Of a stretch of DNA of 64,000 nt, positions 1 through 7,426 are shown piece by piece (within the stretch, counting starts at the first letter, position 1; each line of letters starts with the position of its first letter). The stretch lies in the NCBI GenBank assembly GCA_905233425.1, contig CAJOEC010000053.1, positions 27,681 to 91,680 on the forward strand, written 5' to 3'. The notes beneath the pieces are model-generated. The model was given only the letters and a program-made list of their open reading frames with translations. It had not been told where the DNA came from and did no database searches. Position numbers and translations under genes: made by a program. This DNA is from an uncultured Prevotella sp. Its GTDB lineage: Bacteria; Bacteroidota; Bacteroidia; Bacteroidales; Bacteroidaceae.

Positions 1-335
1 ACTATCTTTGCCTGTGGGTGTTCGGCCTTCAGCTTCTTCAGCAGTGCCAATAGAGCCTTCTTCTGGGCTTTAGTCCTTGTATCGGCTACTTTCCCATGCT
101 CGTCGTAGCCTCCTTCATAGCACACACCCAAGGAGTGGCTGTTGTAGCCTTTGGCATGGGCACCGACAAGTTGTTCATGCCGCGTCTGGTAGGTCTGGCC
201 GTCGCGGGTGATGTAGTAGTGGTAGCCCGTGAATCCGAAGCGGTCGGCATGGCAGCGGATGAGGGCGGTCACAGGGAATGGACGGTTGCAGCGCGTCGCG
301 CTACAGTGGACGACAATTAGATCAATCAGTCTCAT
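1..335 (-). CDS. N-acetylmuramoyl-L-alanine amidase, partial
   Basis: This gene runs off the left edge and was absent from the ORF track. Reading the minus strand from the ATG at 335 gives MRLIDLIVVHCSATRC..., followed by FTGYHYYITRDGQTYQTR and GAHAKGYNSHSLGVCYEGG. That is the pattern of zinc amidases of the Amidase_2/PGRP family, which cut the bond between MurNAc and L-Ala in peptidoglycan. The likely zinc-binding histidine of VVHCSAT and the GYHYYI segment are present. A strong AAAGGAGG ribosome site lies just before the ATG, which fixes the start. In Bacteroidales such amidases often follow an HU-like gene and a smalltalk peptide in lysis-type modules; the peptide-like remnant upstream fits. 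The C-terminus is not visible. Confidence 0.88.
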   Translation of the reverse strand, partial: MRLIDLIVVHCSATRCNRPFPVTALIRCHADRFGFTGYHYYITRDGQTYQTRHEQLVGAHAKGYNSHSLGVCYEGGYDEHGKVADTRTKAQKKALLALLKKLKAEHPQAKI

Positions 336-397
336 GGTTCCTCCTTTCTACCATGTCTTGCAGCTCTGCACATTTAGAGTCCCTTGATAAGGGACGG

Positions 398-499
398 CTA
401 TAATGCAGGGTTCAGACATGATGTTGTTGTTAAAGTGGTTACGATGGCGGTGAGCACGGTAATGATGAACTGGATGATGGTCTTCCAGCCTGGCAACAA
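398..499 (-). CDS. Smalltalk-like small hydrophobic peptide, possibly degenerate
   Basis: The minus-strand frame ends in WKTIIQFIITVLTAIVTTL followed by TTTSCLNPAL. One hydrophobic helix ending in a TSC motif is typical of the roughly 30-aa Bacteroidales smalltalk proteins, which usually sit directly before a phage-type amidase, as here. No ATG fits; the only nearby start is a TTG, so the gene may be decayed or use a rare start. Longer overlapping frames on both strands in 348-685 look like shadows. The function of the family is unknown to me; a role with the amidase is inferred from position. Confidence 0.45.
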   Translation of the reverse strand: MLPGWKTIIQFIITVLTAIVTTLTTTSCLNPAL

Positions 500-648
500 A
501 AACCAGCAACCATTCGAGCGTATAATGATAATGGAGTACGACGTACCTTTCATTGGACGCGTAAAGATGACGGTAGGCATCCGGCGCCGTACCCACGAGA
601 AGGTGCAGTACTGCATCACAGCCATACAAAGCCTATAACACCAAGAAA

Positions 649-677
649 GGCATCCTCGTCGGATGCCTCTTGTTTTG
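649..677. terminator. Hairpin terminator
   Basis: GGCATCC and GGATGCC form a perfect 7-bp stem around a 5-base loop. On the plus strand it is followed by a T-rich run (TCTTGTTTT). A shorter T run lies on the other side, so it may work in both directions. Confidence 0.5.
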
Positions 678-780
678 CCCCTCATGCGTGGAGGAGGGCT
701 ACACTTTCATGTGACGCTATGCTGGCGGGGACTTCGCACTGCCCATATACATCGTCCTCTCACGACTTACTTTCTGCGTG

Positions 781-812
781 CAAAGATAAGTCTTTTTTCC
801 GAATCCTCCAAA
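781..812 (-). promoter_or_regulatory. Bacteroidetes-type promoter reading left
   Basis: On the minus strand there is TTTG, 20 bases, then TATCTTTG. This matches the Bacteroidetes -33/-7 consensus with ideal spacing. It would drive the smalltalk/amidase module; no other gene lies between. Confidence 0.6.
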
Positions 813-903
813 CTTTTCTGCCCAAATCTCGTAAAAACGGTTAAATCTGCATCTCTTTTTGAAGATTTTTGCAAATTAATAAGGTGAATAGCGAAAAATT
901 GTG

Positions 904-911
904 TAATTTTG
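904..911 (+). promoter_or_regulatory. Candidate -7 box for the sigma-factor operon
   Basis: TAATTTTG matches TAnnTTTG. No TTTG sits at the normal distance upstream, which would fit control by an alternative sigma factor, perhaps the one encoded downstream. Transcription from here would give a leader of about 200 nt. Confidence 0.4.
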
Positions 912-917
912 AAGCGT

Positions 918-1119
918 GATTTTGCAATCACACATACATATTGGCTCTTACATCAGCGAACTTGCACCTCGGAGATAAACGAGCCAAACAAAATCGAACA
1001 TTGGGCGTCGCGCCATAGTGCGCAGACGTTTCTATGGTTCGATTGGGCAGTGCTAGGCCTCGCTGATGCGTAGATTCGTTCTGCGCATTTTCGATATTGA
1101 TGACCTAATGACAATGTAA
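918..1119 (+). ncRNA. Structured leader RNA candidate before the sigma-factor gene
   Basis: No ORF of note lies here, but the sequence folds strongly. CATCAGCGA (951-959) pairs with TCGCTGATG (1060-1068). Enclosed within that stem are a CTCG/CGAG hairpin and a long hairpin. The long hairpin starts with ATCGAAC (993-999) paired to GTTCGAT (1037-1043) and continues as GCGTC/GACG(T) with inner GCGC/GCGC. The result is a closed stem with two arms, more typical of a cis-regulatory or small RNA than of a spacer. I do not recognise a named family. Confidence 0.45.
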
Positions 1120-1686
1120 ATGGACTACGACCTCTACGATGACCAAGCTCTTGTCGATGGCATATTGAACAACGACAGGCGGCTGATAGAGTATTTCTTC
1201 AACAAGAAATGCTCCAAACTATTCGGGTATATCATTATAAACGTCTTTGACAACAACGTTGCCGACATGAAGGAACTGGCAAACGAGCTGTTCCTGTATC
1301 TGGCAAAGGATGACTGGTATAAGGTTCGCCAGTTTCACTTCAGAAGCAGTCTGATGACATGGATCCGTGTCGTTGCCACAAGATTCTTTCAGAAAAAACG
1401 TGAAGAGCTGATGGAAAAATCATCTCCAGTGGCTCTAAGTGATAAAATGTGGCAAGACCAAAGTGCGAGTATCTCCCTTGACAAACGGATTGACATACTT
1501 GCAGCCCTACAAAAGATGCCCAATGCCCGCTACCGTAAGGTCATCGAGGTGTTGGACTTACAGGATGTCCGCCCCGAACTATTAGCAGAAGAAATGAACA
1601 TAACAGTAGATAACTTGTATAACATTCACCGCCGTGCATTGGTGCAGCTTCGCCTCGTAATGGGCAGAAAGGAGGACTGGATATGA
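1120..1686 (+). CDS. ECF-type sigma-70 family RNA polymerase sigma factor
   Basis: This 188-aa protein has the layout of a small two-domain sigma factor. The sigma2-like part is at about residues 10-95, with FRSSLMTWIRVVATRFFQKK resembling region 2.3-2.4. The sigma4 helix-turn-helix is at about 120-180 (LQKMPNARYRKVIEVLDLQD then LAEEMNITVDNLYNIHRRAL). It probably directs RNA polymerase to a private set of promoters, most simply the operon it heads. Its stop overlaps the next ATG by 4 bp (ATGA), so the two are translationally coupled, as sigma/anti-sigma pairs often are. The region 4 match is clear; the target genes are inferred. Confidence 0.82.
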   Translation: MDYDLYDDQALVDGILNNDRRLIEYFFNKKCSKLFGYIIINVFDNNVADMKELANELFLYLAKDDWYKVRQFHFRSSLMTWIRVVATRFFQKKREELMEKSSPVALSDKMWQDQSASISLDKRIDILAALQKMPNARYRKVIEVLDLQDVRPELLAEEMNITVDNLYNIHRRALVQLRLVMGRKEDWI

Positions 1687-2129
1687 AAGACTTCAATGAC
1701 CTTTTGAATAGCGGTATCTCCGACGAGCTGTTGGCTGCCTACATAGACGGAAATACGACGGAAAGTGAGAATCAACTGATAGAAAGTTCCCTTAATGGCG
1801 ACTCTATGTTGTCAGAAGCCTACGAGATAGCCAACGACAGCGTTTCCTTCGGGAGCAATTTTGATTGGGAAATTCACAAAGGCGACTTCGGATTTTGGGA
1901 ATTAGGATTGCCACCAGCAGTGACAGAAGCTGATTTAATGGTACCAGCAGACACAAGCTATGGCAATATAACAAATGAAGGTACAGACTTTAGTCTTAAC
2001 CTTGATACTCTTAACCCTCTGAATGATGGCTTTACGCCATTGGATACTTCTACATCAGATGATTTAATGAATACAGATATTTCAGATGGATTGGATGGTG
2101 TAGATGATTTAGGAGATACATTATTATAA
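1683..2129 (+). CDS. Acidic protein coupled to the sigma factor, possible anti-sigma
   Basis: A 148-aa protein that starts inside the sigma gene's stop. Its first 45 residues (ISDELLAAYIDGNTTESENQ, then LIESSLNGDSMLSEAYEIA) resemble the N-terminal helix region of anti-sigma factors. It has no zinc-binding HxxxCxxC motif and no transmembrane helix, so a classic membrane anti-sigma is unlikely. The rest is very acidic and low in complexity (SDDLMNTDISDGLDGVDDLG). It carries the motif VSFGSNFD, which recurs as ISFGSS in the protein at 7427-8266 of the same operon. The anti-sigma role is inferred from position and the N-terminal similarity. Confidence 0.55.
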   Translation: MKDFNDLLNSGISDELLAAYIDGNTTESENQLIESSLNGDSMLSEAYEIANDSVSFGSNFDWEIHKGDFGFWELGLPPAVTEADLMVPADTSYGNITNEGTDFSLNLDTLNPLNDGFTPLDTSTSDDLMNTDISDGLDGVDDLGDTLL

Positions 2130-2144
2130 AAAAACTCTCTCAAC

Positions 2145-2702
2145 ATGACAAGTAATGCTAACTTAGGAACCTTAGGAACAGGTAGTTACAATATCTATTG
2201 TGAGGATGTCCTGCAGCAGTATGATGATACTTGTGCCATCAAGTCGCAACAATTAATACTGGAATCCAACGGAATAGACATTTCTGAACAGGAATTGCGT
2301 AATGAGGCCATGAGGTACGGATGGTATGCCCCTGGCTATGGCACACCTATGGAGGACGTTGGTAACCTTCTTGAGAATCATGGTATGGAGGTACACCGTT
2401 ACATGGATGCATCTATCTCAGATATTGCCACCGAGTTGTCGAAAGGACACCAAGTCATAGTTGGTGTTGATTCAGGAGAACTTTGGAATGCAGGCATCAA
2501 CGAAACTTTTGAAGATCTCATTTTTGGCGAACAAGCCGACCACGCTTTGATTGTTAGCGGAATTGTCATCGACCCATTCACGGCTGAACAAAACATCATC
2601 TTGACAGATCCAGGCACAGGAGATTTGTGTATTGAGTATCCTATTGAGCAGTTTGAAGATGCTTGGGATGACTCTGGAGATTATGTGATTGTTGCTGTTT
2701 AA
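2145..2702 (+). CDS. C39-like papain-fold cysteine peptidase
   Basis: A 185-aa protein with the residues expected of the C39-like peptidase group. QQYDDTC supplies a candidate oxyanion Gln (24/25) and the nucleophile Cys30. ADHALIV gives His133, and ILTDPGTG gives Asp155. There is no signal peptide and no ABC transporter fusion, so it probably acts in the cytoplasm. Members of this fold can be proteases, transglutaminases or bacteriocin leader peptidases; the sequence does not decide between these. It begins 15 bp after the preceding gene and is part of the sigma-led operon. Cutting an operon protein such as one with the SFGS motif is an untested possibility. Confidence 0.68.
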   Translation: MTSNANLGTLGTGSYNIYCEDVLQQYDDTCAIKSQQLILESNGIDISEQELRNEAMRYGWYAPGYGTPMEDVGNLLENHGMEVHRYMDASISDIATELSKGHQVIVGVDSGELWNAGINETFEDLIFGEQADHALIVSGIVIDPFTAEQNIILTDPGTGDLCIEYPIEQFEDAWDDSGDYVIVAV

Positions 2703-2784
2703 AATAACTATGGTAGAGATTGAATCAGAGTCAAAACTTATTATAAATTTCAAATAAATCATTAATTTTAAAACTTTTACAATT

Positions 2785-3057
2785 ATGGAACCACTTTCAA
2801 TTCTAGCTTTAGCACTTTATGGAGCATATCAGGCTTCCCAAAGAAAGAAAAACTCAGGTAGTAGCCTTGGTTCGTCCACTCCTTACACGCCTCCGAAGAA
2901 GACAAAATCTGCTTCTCAGCCAGAAATAAAGAAAAAAACTGATACTCCTATGTGTCAACCCAAAAATATGCTTAGTGATAAAAAGAAAAAATCTGATACT
3001 CCCATGTGTCAGCCCAAAAATAAACTTAGTGATAACAACAAAAATAAAGCAGAATGA
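2785..3057 (+). CDS. Small basic repeat protein of unknown function
   Basis: A 90-aa protein with a hydrophobic N-terminus (PLSILALALYGAYQ) that could be a membrane or packing helix, then a lysine-rich tail. The tail holds two near-identical copies of KKK(T/S)DTPMCQPKN(M/K)LSD, each with one cysteine. The repetition is also visible in the DNA, so the duplication is recent. It is followed after 3 bp by the next gene, so it belongs to the operon. I do not recognise a family. Paired cysteines could bind metal or form disulfides, but nothing in the sequence proves it. Confidence 0.6.
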   Translation: MEPLSILALALYGAYQASQRKKNSGSSLGSSTPYTPPKKTKSASQPEIKKKTDTPMCQPKNMLSDKKKKSDTPMCQPKNKLSDNNKNKAE

Positions 3058-3060
3058 ATT

Positions 3061-4710
3061 ATGTCTATTATTGTAGCAGGATTATTGGGTGCTGCAAAAA
3101 TTGCAGCAGGAATAATAGGAGCCAGAGCTGTTGGCAAAGGCATTAGTGCTATTGGAGAAAGAATCACTCCATACAACAAAAGTCGTAGTTATAAGCAAAT
3201 TGAACAACAATCCAATTCGGCAAAAGAAATTGAATTGATGAGAGAGGCATCTAATGAAAAGATGCAAAGGGAAAAGATCATTGCTGACAGAGAAAACATC
3301 ATTCTCAATCAAATGCTTAATCGCCAAAATGGAATGATTCAAGCCGAACAGAATGCATATCATTCTCTCCGTCATTCACTCATACAGGATGCAATTAGAA
3401 ACTTTCCTCTCAATATATCGCCTTTGGTGTTGCTGGAAAATAACGGAATTGATGTTCAGTTCCTTCTTCATGGCCCTGAAGTGAATGGCGAGGAACCAGA
3501 AATTACAAAAAGACGAAGGGAGTTTCATGAAGCCCTAAACGGAGGCAAGAAATATCAAGATTCTAAGTCTTTTATAGAGACTTTATCACATCCCAAACCG
3601 CTAAATGTCTTTATAACTCCGATGCATATTGATACACGTGTTGGGGGAAAGGATATCATTGCAGCCCAGGTCTATGACTCCGTTTATTCTTCATTAGAGT
3701 CTATTTTTGTAAATGAATACAGTCGTAATGGTGAGCGTCCCATTACATTTTATGCCACTGCATGGAATAGAAATGCAAAGGGCGGATTACACGCGGCAGA
3801 AGAATTATATTACTTCTTAAAAGAAATGCCTACGATTGTGATTGAACCAAGATTTGACGGGAAAACAATCAAACTAATGTTTTCGTGTTGGAAAATTGGT
3901 TATGACAGCAGTATACATTCAAGGCAGGAATTGGAAATGCCGTTGGACATAAATTCGATGTTAGCCATTGCAGCTTATGAGCGTTCCAAAAAGGCATTGG
4001 AATCTTTCAATAATATTGAATGCGGTAACAAGGTACTAAATGATCAAAAAACTATATATGAACACAACATAAGCATTTTTGAACAGCTCAATCTTGGTAA
4101 TAGAATCAGAAAACGTCTCGATGAGATTTGTGAGTTTGGATATTCATCCGAATTGGAGGAATTGGGAGATTATTCCAAGTTGTTATATACGAATCAGAAC
4201 GATATTTTTGGAATAGCAGATACCATTAGTGCAATTGCAGGCATGATGATATGTGCACTGGCAGATACCCACCACCTGTTAGCCAATGATATCGCTCCAC
4301 AATTTCCTCGTATCTATCAAAAATATTTTGGGGACTATCTTAAAGATTCTGAGTTGCGAAAAACTTTCAGTAAGATGTATGAAAGAACATATTATAGACT
4401 CAGTCGAGAGTTCCCCGATGCAGAACCTCGCAGGATAATGGAAAAGGAGAATGTTAAGAAACTCCTTGGAACTACCACAGTTGGCGAGTCTTTAGCTTCA
4501 CAGGATGTTTTGTTCTCGTTAAGAGAAAAGTGTGTACAGCTTGGAGCAGACAAGAACTTGTGTTACAAATGGGCAACAGAAAGACTAATAGATTTTTACA
4601 TTGAGAATATCGATGATGACGCTAAATTTCGACAAAGCATTATTCCATTTATGACTGAACAACAGAAGAAAAAATTGAGCAAAATATTAATGAATAGAAA
4701 ATTATTATGA
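3061..4710 (+). CDS. Large operon protein of unknown function with glycine-rich amphipathic N-terminus
   Basis: A 549-aa protein I cannot place. The first 35 residues (IIVAGLLGAAKIAAGIIGAR...) are rich in Gly and Ala with spaced hydrophobics, like a membrane-inserting or helix-packing segment. Next come a charged, probably coiled-coil stretch (residues about 45-105) and a mixed alpha/beta body. Its 3' end overlaps the Hsp70-like gene by 4 bp, so the two are probably made together and may interact. Low GC and A/T-ending codons match the rest of the island and differ from the core genome. A client or adaptor of the Hsp70-like ATPase is a reasonable guess only. Confidence 0.6.
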   Translation: MSIIVAGLLGAAKIAAGIIGARAVGKGISAIGERITPYNKSRSYKQIEQQSNSAKEIELMREASNEKMQREKIIADRENIILNQMLNRQNGMIQAEQNAYHSLRHSLIQDAIRNFPLNISPLVLLENNGIDVQFLLHGPEVNGEEPEITKRRREFHEALNGGKKYQDSKSFIETLSHPKPLNVFITPMHIDTRVGGKDIIAAQVYDSVYSSLESIFVNEYSRNGERPITFYATAWNRNAKGGLHAAEELYYFLKEMPTIVIEPRFDGKTIKLMFSCWKIGYDSSIHSRQELEMPLDINSMLAIAAYERSKKALESFNNIECGNKVLNDQKTIYEHNISIFEQLNLGNRIRKRLDEICEFGYSSELEELGDYSKLLYTNQNDIFGIADTISAIAGMMICALADTHHLLANDIAPQFPRIYQKYFGDYLKDSELRKTFSKMYERTYYRLSREFPDAEPRRIMEKENVKKLLGTTTVGESLASQDVLFSLREKCVQLGADKNLCYKWATERLIDFYIENIDDDAKFRQSIIPFMTEQQKKKLSKILMNRKLL

Positions 4711-6629
4711 TGTACGTAACTTTAGATTTTGGTTCGGCAAACTCAGGAGCACTGTTAAATCCTATAGGAAAAGGGTATAATCGCAGTGACTTAGTACACC
4801 TTCATGAACAAAGAGGATTTACTAAACAACCTACTGTCTTTTGGATTAAAAAGGAACTATTAGAAAAAGATTTAGATACTGCTTCTGATATATTAAGAAT
4901 ATATTCTTGTGTTTTTTTTGAATCTGAATATGCAGAAAATCCAAATTTTATCTGGTGTCATACACAAACCCGAGATAAAATAGCGATAATTGCCAAAGAC
5001 AACAACTGGGTCTGTTTTCGCTATCCTAAAATGGTACTATACAAAAAAGATACAGATCTAAGAATTAAAGGTAGTGATGGCAGGTTTTATGACTTGTCTC
5101 ATATATTGACACTTTTCTTCTTTGTAATAAAGAAAGAATGTTTGCAGAGAATGAGAAATGGGGGCTGGATAGAAGATGAAATAAGTTGGGGGGTTACCGT
5201 TCCTGGGATGGCAATATGGCAAGATAAAGCACGAGAGACAATGCGAAAATGTGCACAAAAAGTTTTTGGAACAAACTTAACATTGTATTCTGAGCCAGAG
5301 TGTGCGTTAATTGGCATCAACATAGGAAAGGCTAATTTTGAACATTTTGTAGATGGTCATTACATATTAGTTACTGATCTTGGTGGAGGTACTGCGGATA
5401 TTTCGGTGCTTCAAGTCATTCAAAACAAAGAAACTAAGAGAATTAAGTTCAAAGAAATAAAGGCAACTTCCAAGGATAAAGATGCCACAATAAGTATTCA
5501 TGCTGGCGGTAATGATATTGATGACTACTTTCACATATTTTTTTGCAATACGATAGCGAAAGGGGTGAACCTTCCAGATGATCCAACTCAGCTGCTATGG
5601 ACAGACTTTCAAAACGATTGTCCTGATGGTGCGATGGACTTTGATTGGGAATGGCATAATAGAATACAGTATGAGCCAGGCGAAATTTGGAACGAAGCTT
5701 CTATTCATTTCAATCCTGGTAGAAAATATATAGCATGGTTAGATGAACATTACCCAAAAGTCGCTGACATAGCATTGTCTAAATATGGAGATTTTACTCT
5801 TGACAAAGGCGAATTATTGGATGAGGTGTTTAAACAAGTTCATGATAAGATTCTTAATGAATTAACAGAAATCTTAGCAAATTTGAAACATAACAATATC
5901 GAATTAGATCAAGTTCTATTTGCTGGTGGCCTTAGTTTGGATTTCCGCCTTAGCAAATCTATAAAGGAACTCGTTCAATCAAATTTCAAATATGCCCAGT
6001 TCTCAGAAACCAGCAAAGGAGCTGTTATTGGAGCTGTTCAGACAGGTGGTAACCATGTGGCGGTGACTGATGGATTAGTTGAAAGGTTGGCGCGAAAGAC
6101 ATATTATACAGATTTTGTTTTGGAATATGATGGAAACGACGAAGATTTCAAAAAGAGGTTATTTGGTCAACAACGGAAATATTACAAGAAATTGGATGAC
6201 AATATTTGGCTAACTGATGACATACTTGAAAAAGCATTCCAAGAGCAGGCTTTAATGATGCGAAATTGTATCAATTACGCTTCCCAATGGATCTCATATA
6301 TAGTTCCGTTTTGCTTGAGATATTCTTCGGCATCGCAAAAACAACACATTAAAATTTTTCCTGTAAATAGAGGTAATCAAACAAGGACATCGGTTAGTGT
6401 TTATTCTTCTGACAAGAATCTCATGCTGTTTCCGGGAGATTCTGAAGACCTTTTTGAGGAAGGAACATTTGACTATGATTTTGGTTATAATTGGGAGGAA
6501 GCAGAGTTAGTGTTTGACCCTATTTCTTCTAACCCTGTAGAAGGTTCTGCATACTTTATTTTGAATGATGCAAATGGCAGAGAATTACACAAATTTCTAA
6601 TTAAAAACGTTACTAAAAAAGGATTATAA
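4707..6629 (+). CDS. Hsp70-like actin-fold ATPase
   Basis: A 640-aa protein with the three nucleotide-binding signatures of the Hsp70/actin superfamily. Phosphate-1 is VTLDFGSANSG near residue 5, phosphate-2 is VTDLGGGTADISV near 222, and the adenosine motif is VLFAGGLSLDFRL near 403. The C-terminal 200 residues do not look like the DnaK substrate-binding domain, so this is a diverged member, not the housekeeping chaperone. An alternative ATG lies 3 bp downstream of the chosen start. It overlaps the preceding gene by 4 bp and is followed after 2 bp by a coiled-coil protein, an arrangement reminiscent of DnaK with GrpE. It may be an ATP-driven remodelling factor for the operon's other proteins; the client is unknown. 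Confidence 0.8.
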   Translation: MMYVTLDFGSANSGALLNPIGKGYNRSDLVHLHEQRGFTKQPTVFWIKKELLEKDLDTASDILRIYSCVFFESEYAENPNFIWCHTQTRDKIAIIAKDNNWVCFRYPKMVLYKKDTDLRIKGSDGRFYDLSHILTLFFFVIKKECLQRMRNGGWIEDEISWGVTVPGMAIWQDKARETMRKCAQKVFGTNLTLYSEPECALIGINIGKANFEHFVDGHYILVTDLGGGTADISVLQVIQNKETKRIKFKEIKATSKDKDATISIHAGGNDIDDYFHIFFCNTIAKGVNLPDDPTQLLWTDFQNDCPDGAMDFDWEWHNRIQYEPGEIWNEASIHFNPGRKYIAWLDEHYPKVADIALSKYGDFTLDKGELLDEVFKQVHDKILNELTEILANLKHNNIELDQVLFAGGLSLDFRLSKSIKELVQSNFKYAQFSETSKGAVIGAVQTGGNHVAVTDGLVERLARKTYYTDFVLEYDGNDEDFKKRLFGQQRKYYKKLDDNIWLTDDILEKAFQEQALMMRNCINYASQWISYIVPFCLRYSSASQKQHIKIFPVNRGNQTRTSVSVYSSDKNLMLFPGDSEDLFEEGTFDYDFGYNWEEAELVFDPISSNPVEGSAYFILNDANGRELHKFLIKNVTKKGL

Positions 6630-6631
6630 TT

Positions 6632-7417
6632 ATGAGTGAACTTGATAATTTACTGTTCTTGGTAGAGAAAAGAATTACAGACAGCAATAGTGGTATTATT
6701 ACAGATATTCAACAAAAGATACCTATGGGATATATAGAACAAAAAATTAGAGAGTGGCTTTTGCCAGAAATAAAAAGAATCAATGAAACTATTGAATCTC
6801 AATCAAGAAGGATTCAAGAGTTGGAGCGTAGTAACTCACAATTAAATGATTTACTTAAAGAAGAAAAGGAAAAGAATGAAAAGATAAAAAGTAGGTTGGA
6901 TGAACTCACATCTAACGCTAATAGTGAGAGAGTTCGTTTAGAAAAAAATTATAGTCAAGGGGTTACGGAATTTCAAAAGCTTAATCGAAAGATGACAGAT
7001 TATATACGCAAATTCGATGAAGTGGGCTGCTCATATATATTAGAAATGATTACGGAATATTTTTACATTCATTCTCAAAAATTGAAAGATGAAATATTAG
7101 CAGAATTTGAAAAGGAGAAAGTTGAATTACCTGTTATGAATATATTAGATGATATAGACAAATTCGACAAAACGTATAGACCTAATATTGATAGATTCTT
7201 AGGACTCATCAATTCAAGTTTAGACAAATGTTTAATTTTTCCCAAAGAACGCTATTTCATATCCCGAGATATGGAGTCAGTAACAGGACGTAACATCAAG
7301 GATGGAAGTCCTGTATTTATCATAGGATTGGGCTATGATTTCCCAGTAATCGATATTCCCTCTCAAAAGCCTTCTGTATTTCCAAAAGATGCTGATATTG
7401 TGAAGAATGACAATTAG
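6632..7417 (+). CDS. Coiled-coil protein, possible nucleotide-exchange partner of the Hsp70-like ATPase
   Basis: A 261-aa protein with a long predicted coiled coil (about residues 40-125, heptad-like ERSNSQLNDLLKEEKEKNEK) followed by a globular part ending in GSPVFIIGLGYDFPVIDIPS. A long helix followed by a small beta-rich domain is also the shape of GrpE, which releases ADP from DnaK, and the gene sits directly behind an Hsp70-like gene. I see no clear GrpE family motif, so this is an analogy from layout, not an assignment. It is co-transcribed with its neighbours, with gaps of 2 and 9 bp. Confidence 0.5.
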   Translation: MSELDNLLFLVEKRITDSNSGIITDIQQKIPMGYIEQKIREWLLPEIKRINETIESQSRRIQELERSNSQLNDLLKEEKEKNEKIKSRLDELTSNANSERVRLEKNYSQGVTEFQKLNRKMTDYIRKFDEVGCSYILEMITEYFYIHSQKLKDEILAEFEKEKVELPVMNILDDIDKFDKTYRPNIDRFLGLINSSLDKCLIFPKERYFISRDMESVTGRNIKDGSPVFIIGLGYDFPVIDIPSQKPSVFPKDADIVKNDN

Positions 7418-7426
7418 TATATAATT

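Noticed and set aside
96-320. 74-aa plus-strand ORF
   Set aside because: It is the shadow of the amidase gene read on the minus strand with a clear start, ribosome site and family motifs.
384-638. 84-aa plus-strand ORF
   Set aside because: It overlaps the smalltalk-like peptide and a terminator; no family resemblance or promoter was seen.
4707-6629. Housekeeping DnaK
   Set aside because: Nucleotide motifs are diverged and the DnaK substrate-binding domain and C-terminal tail are missing.
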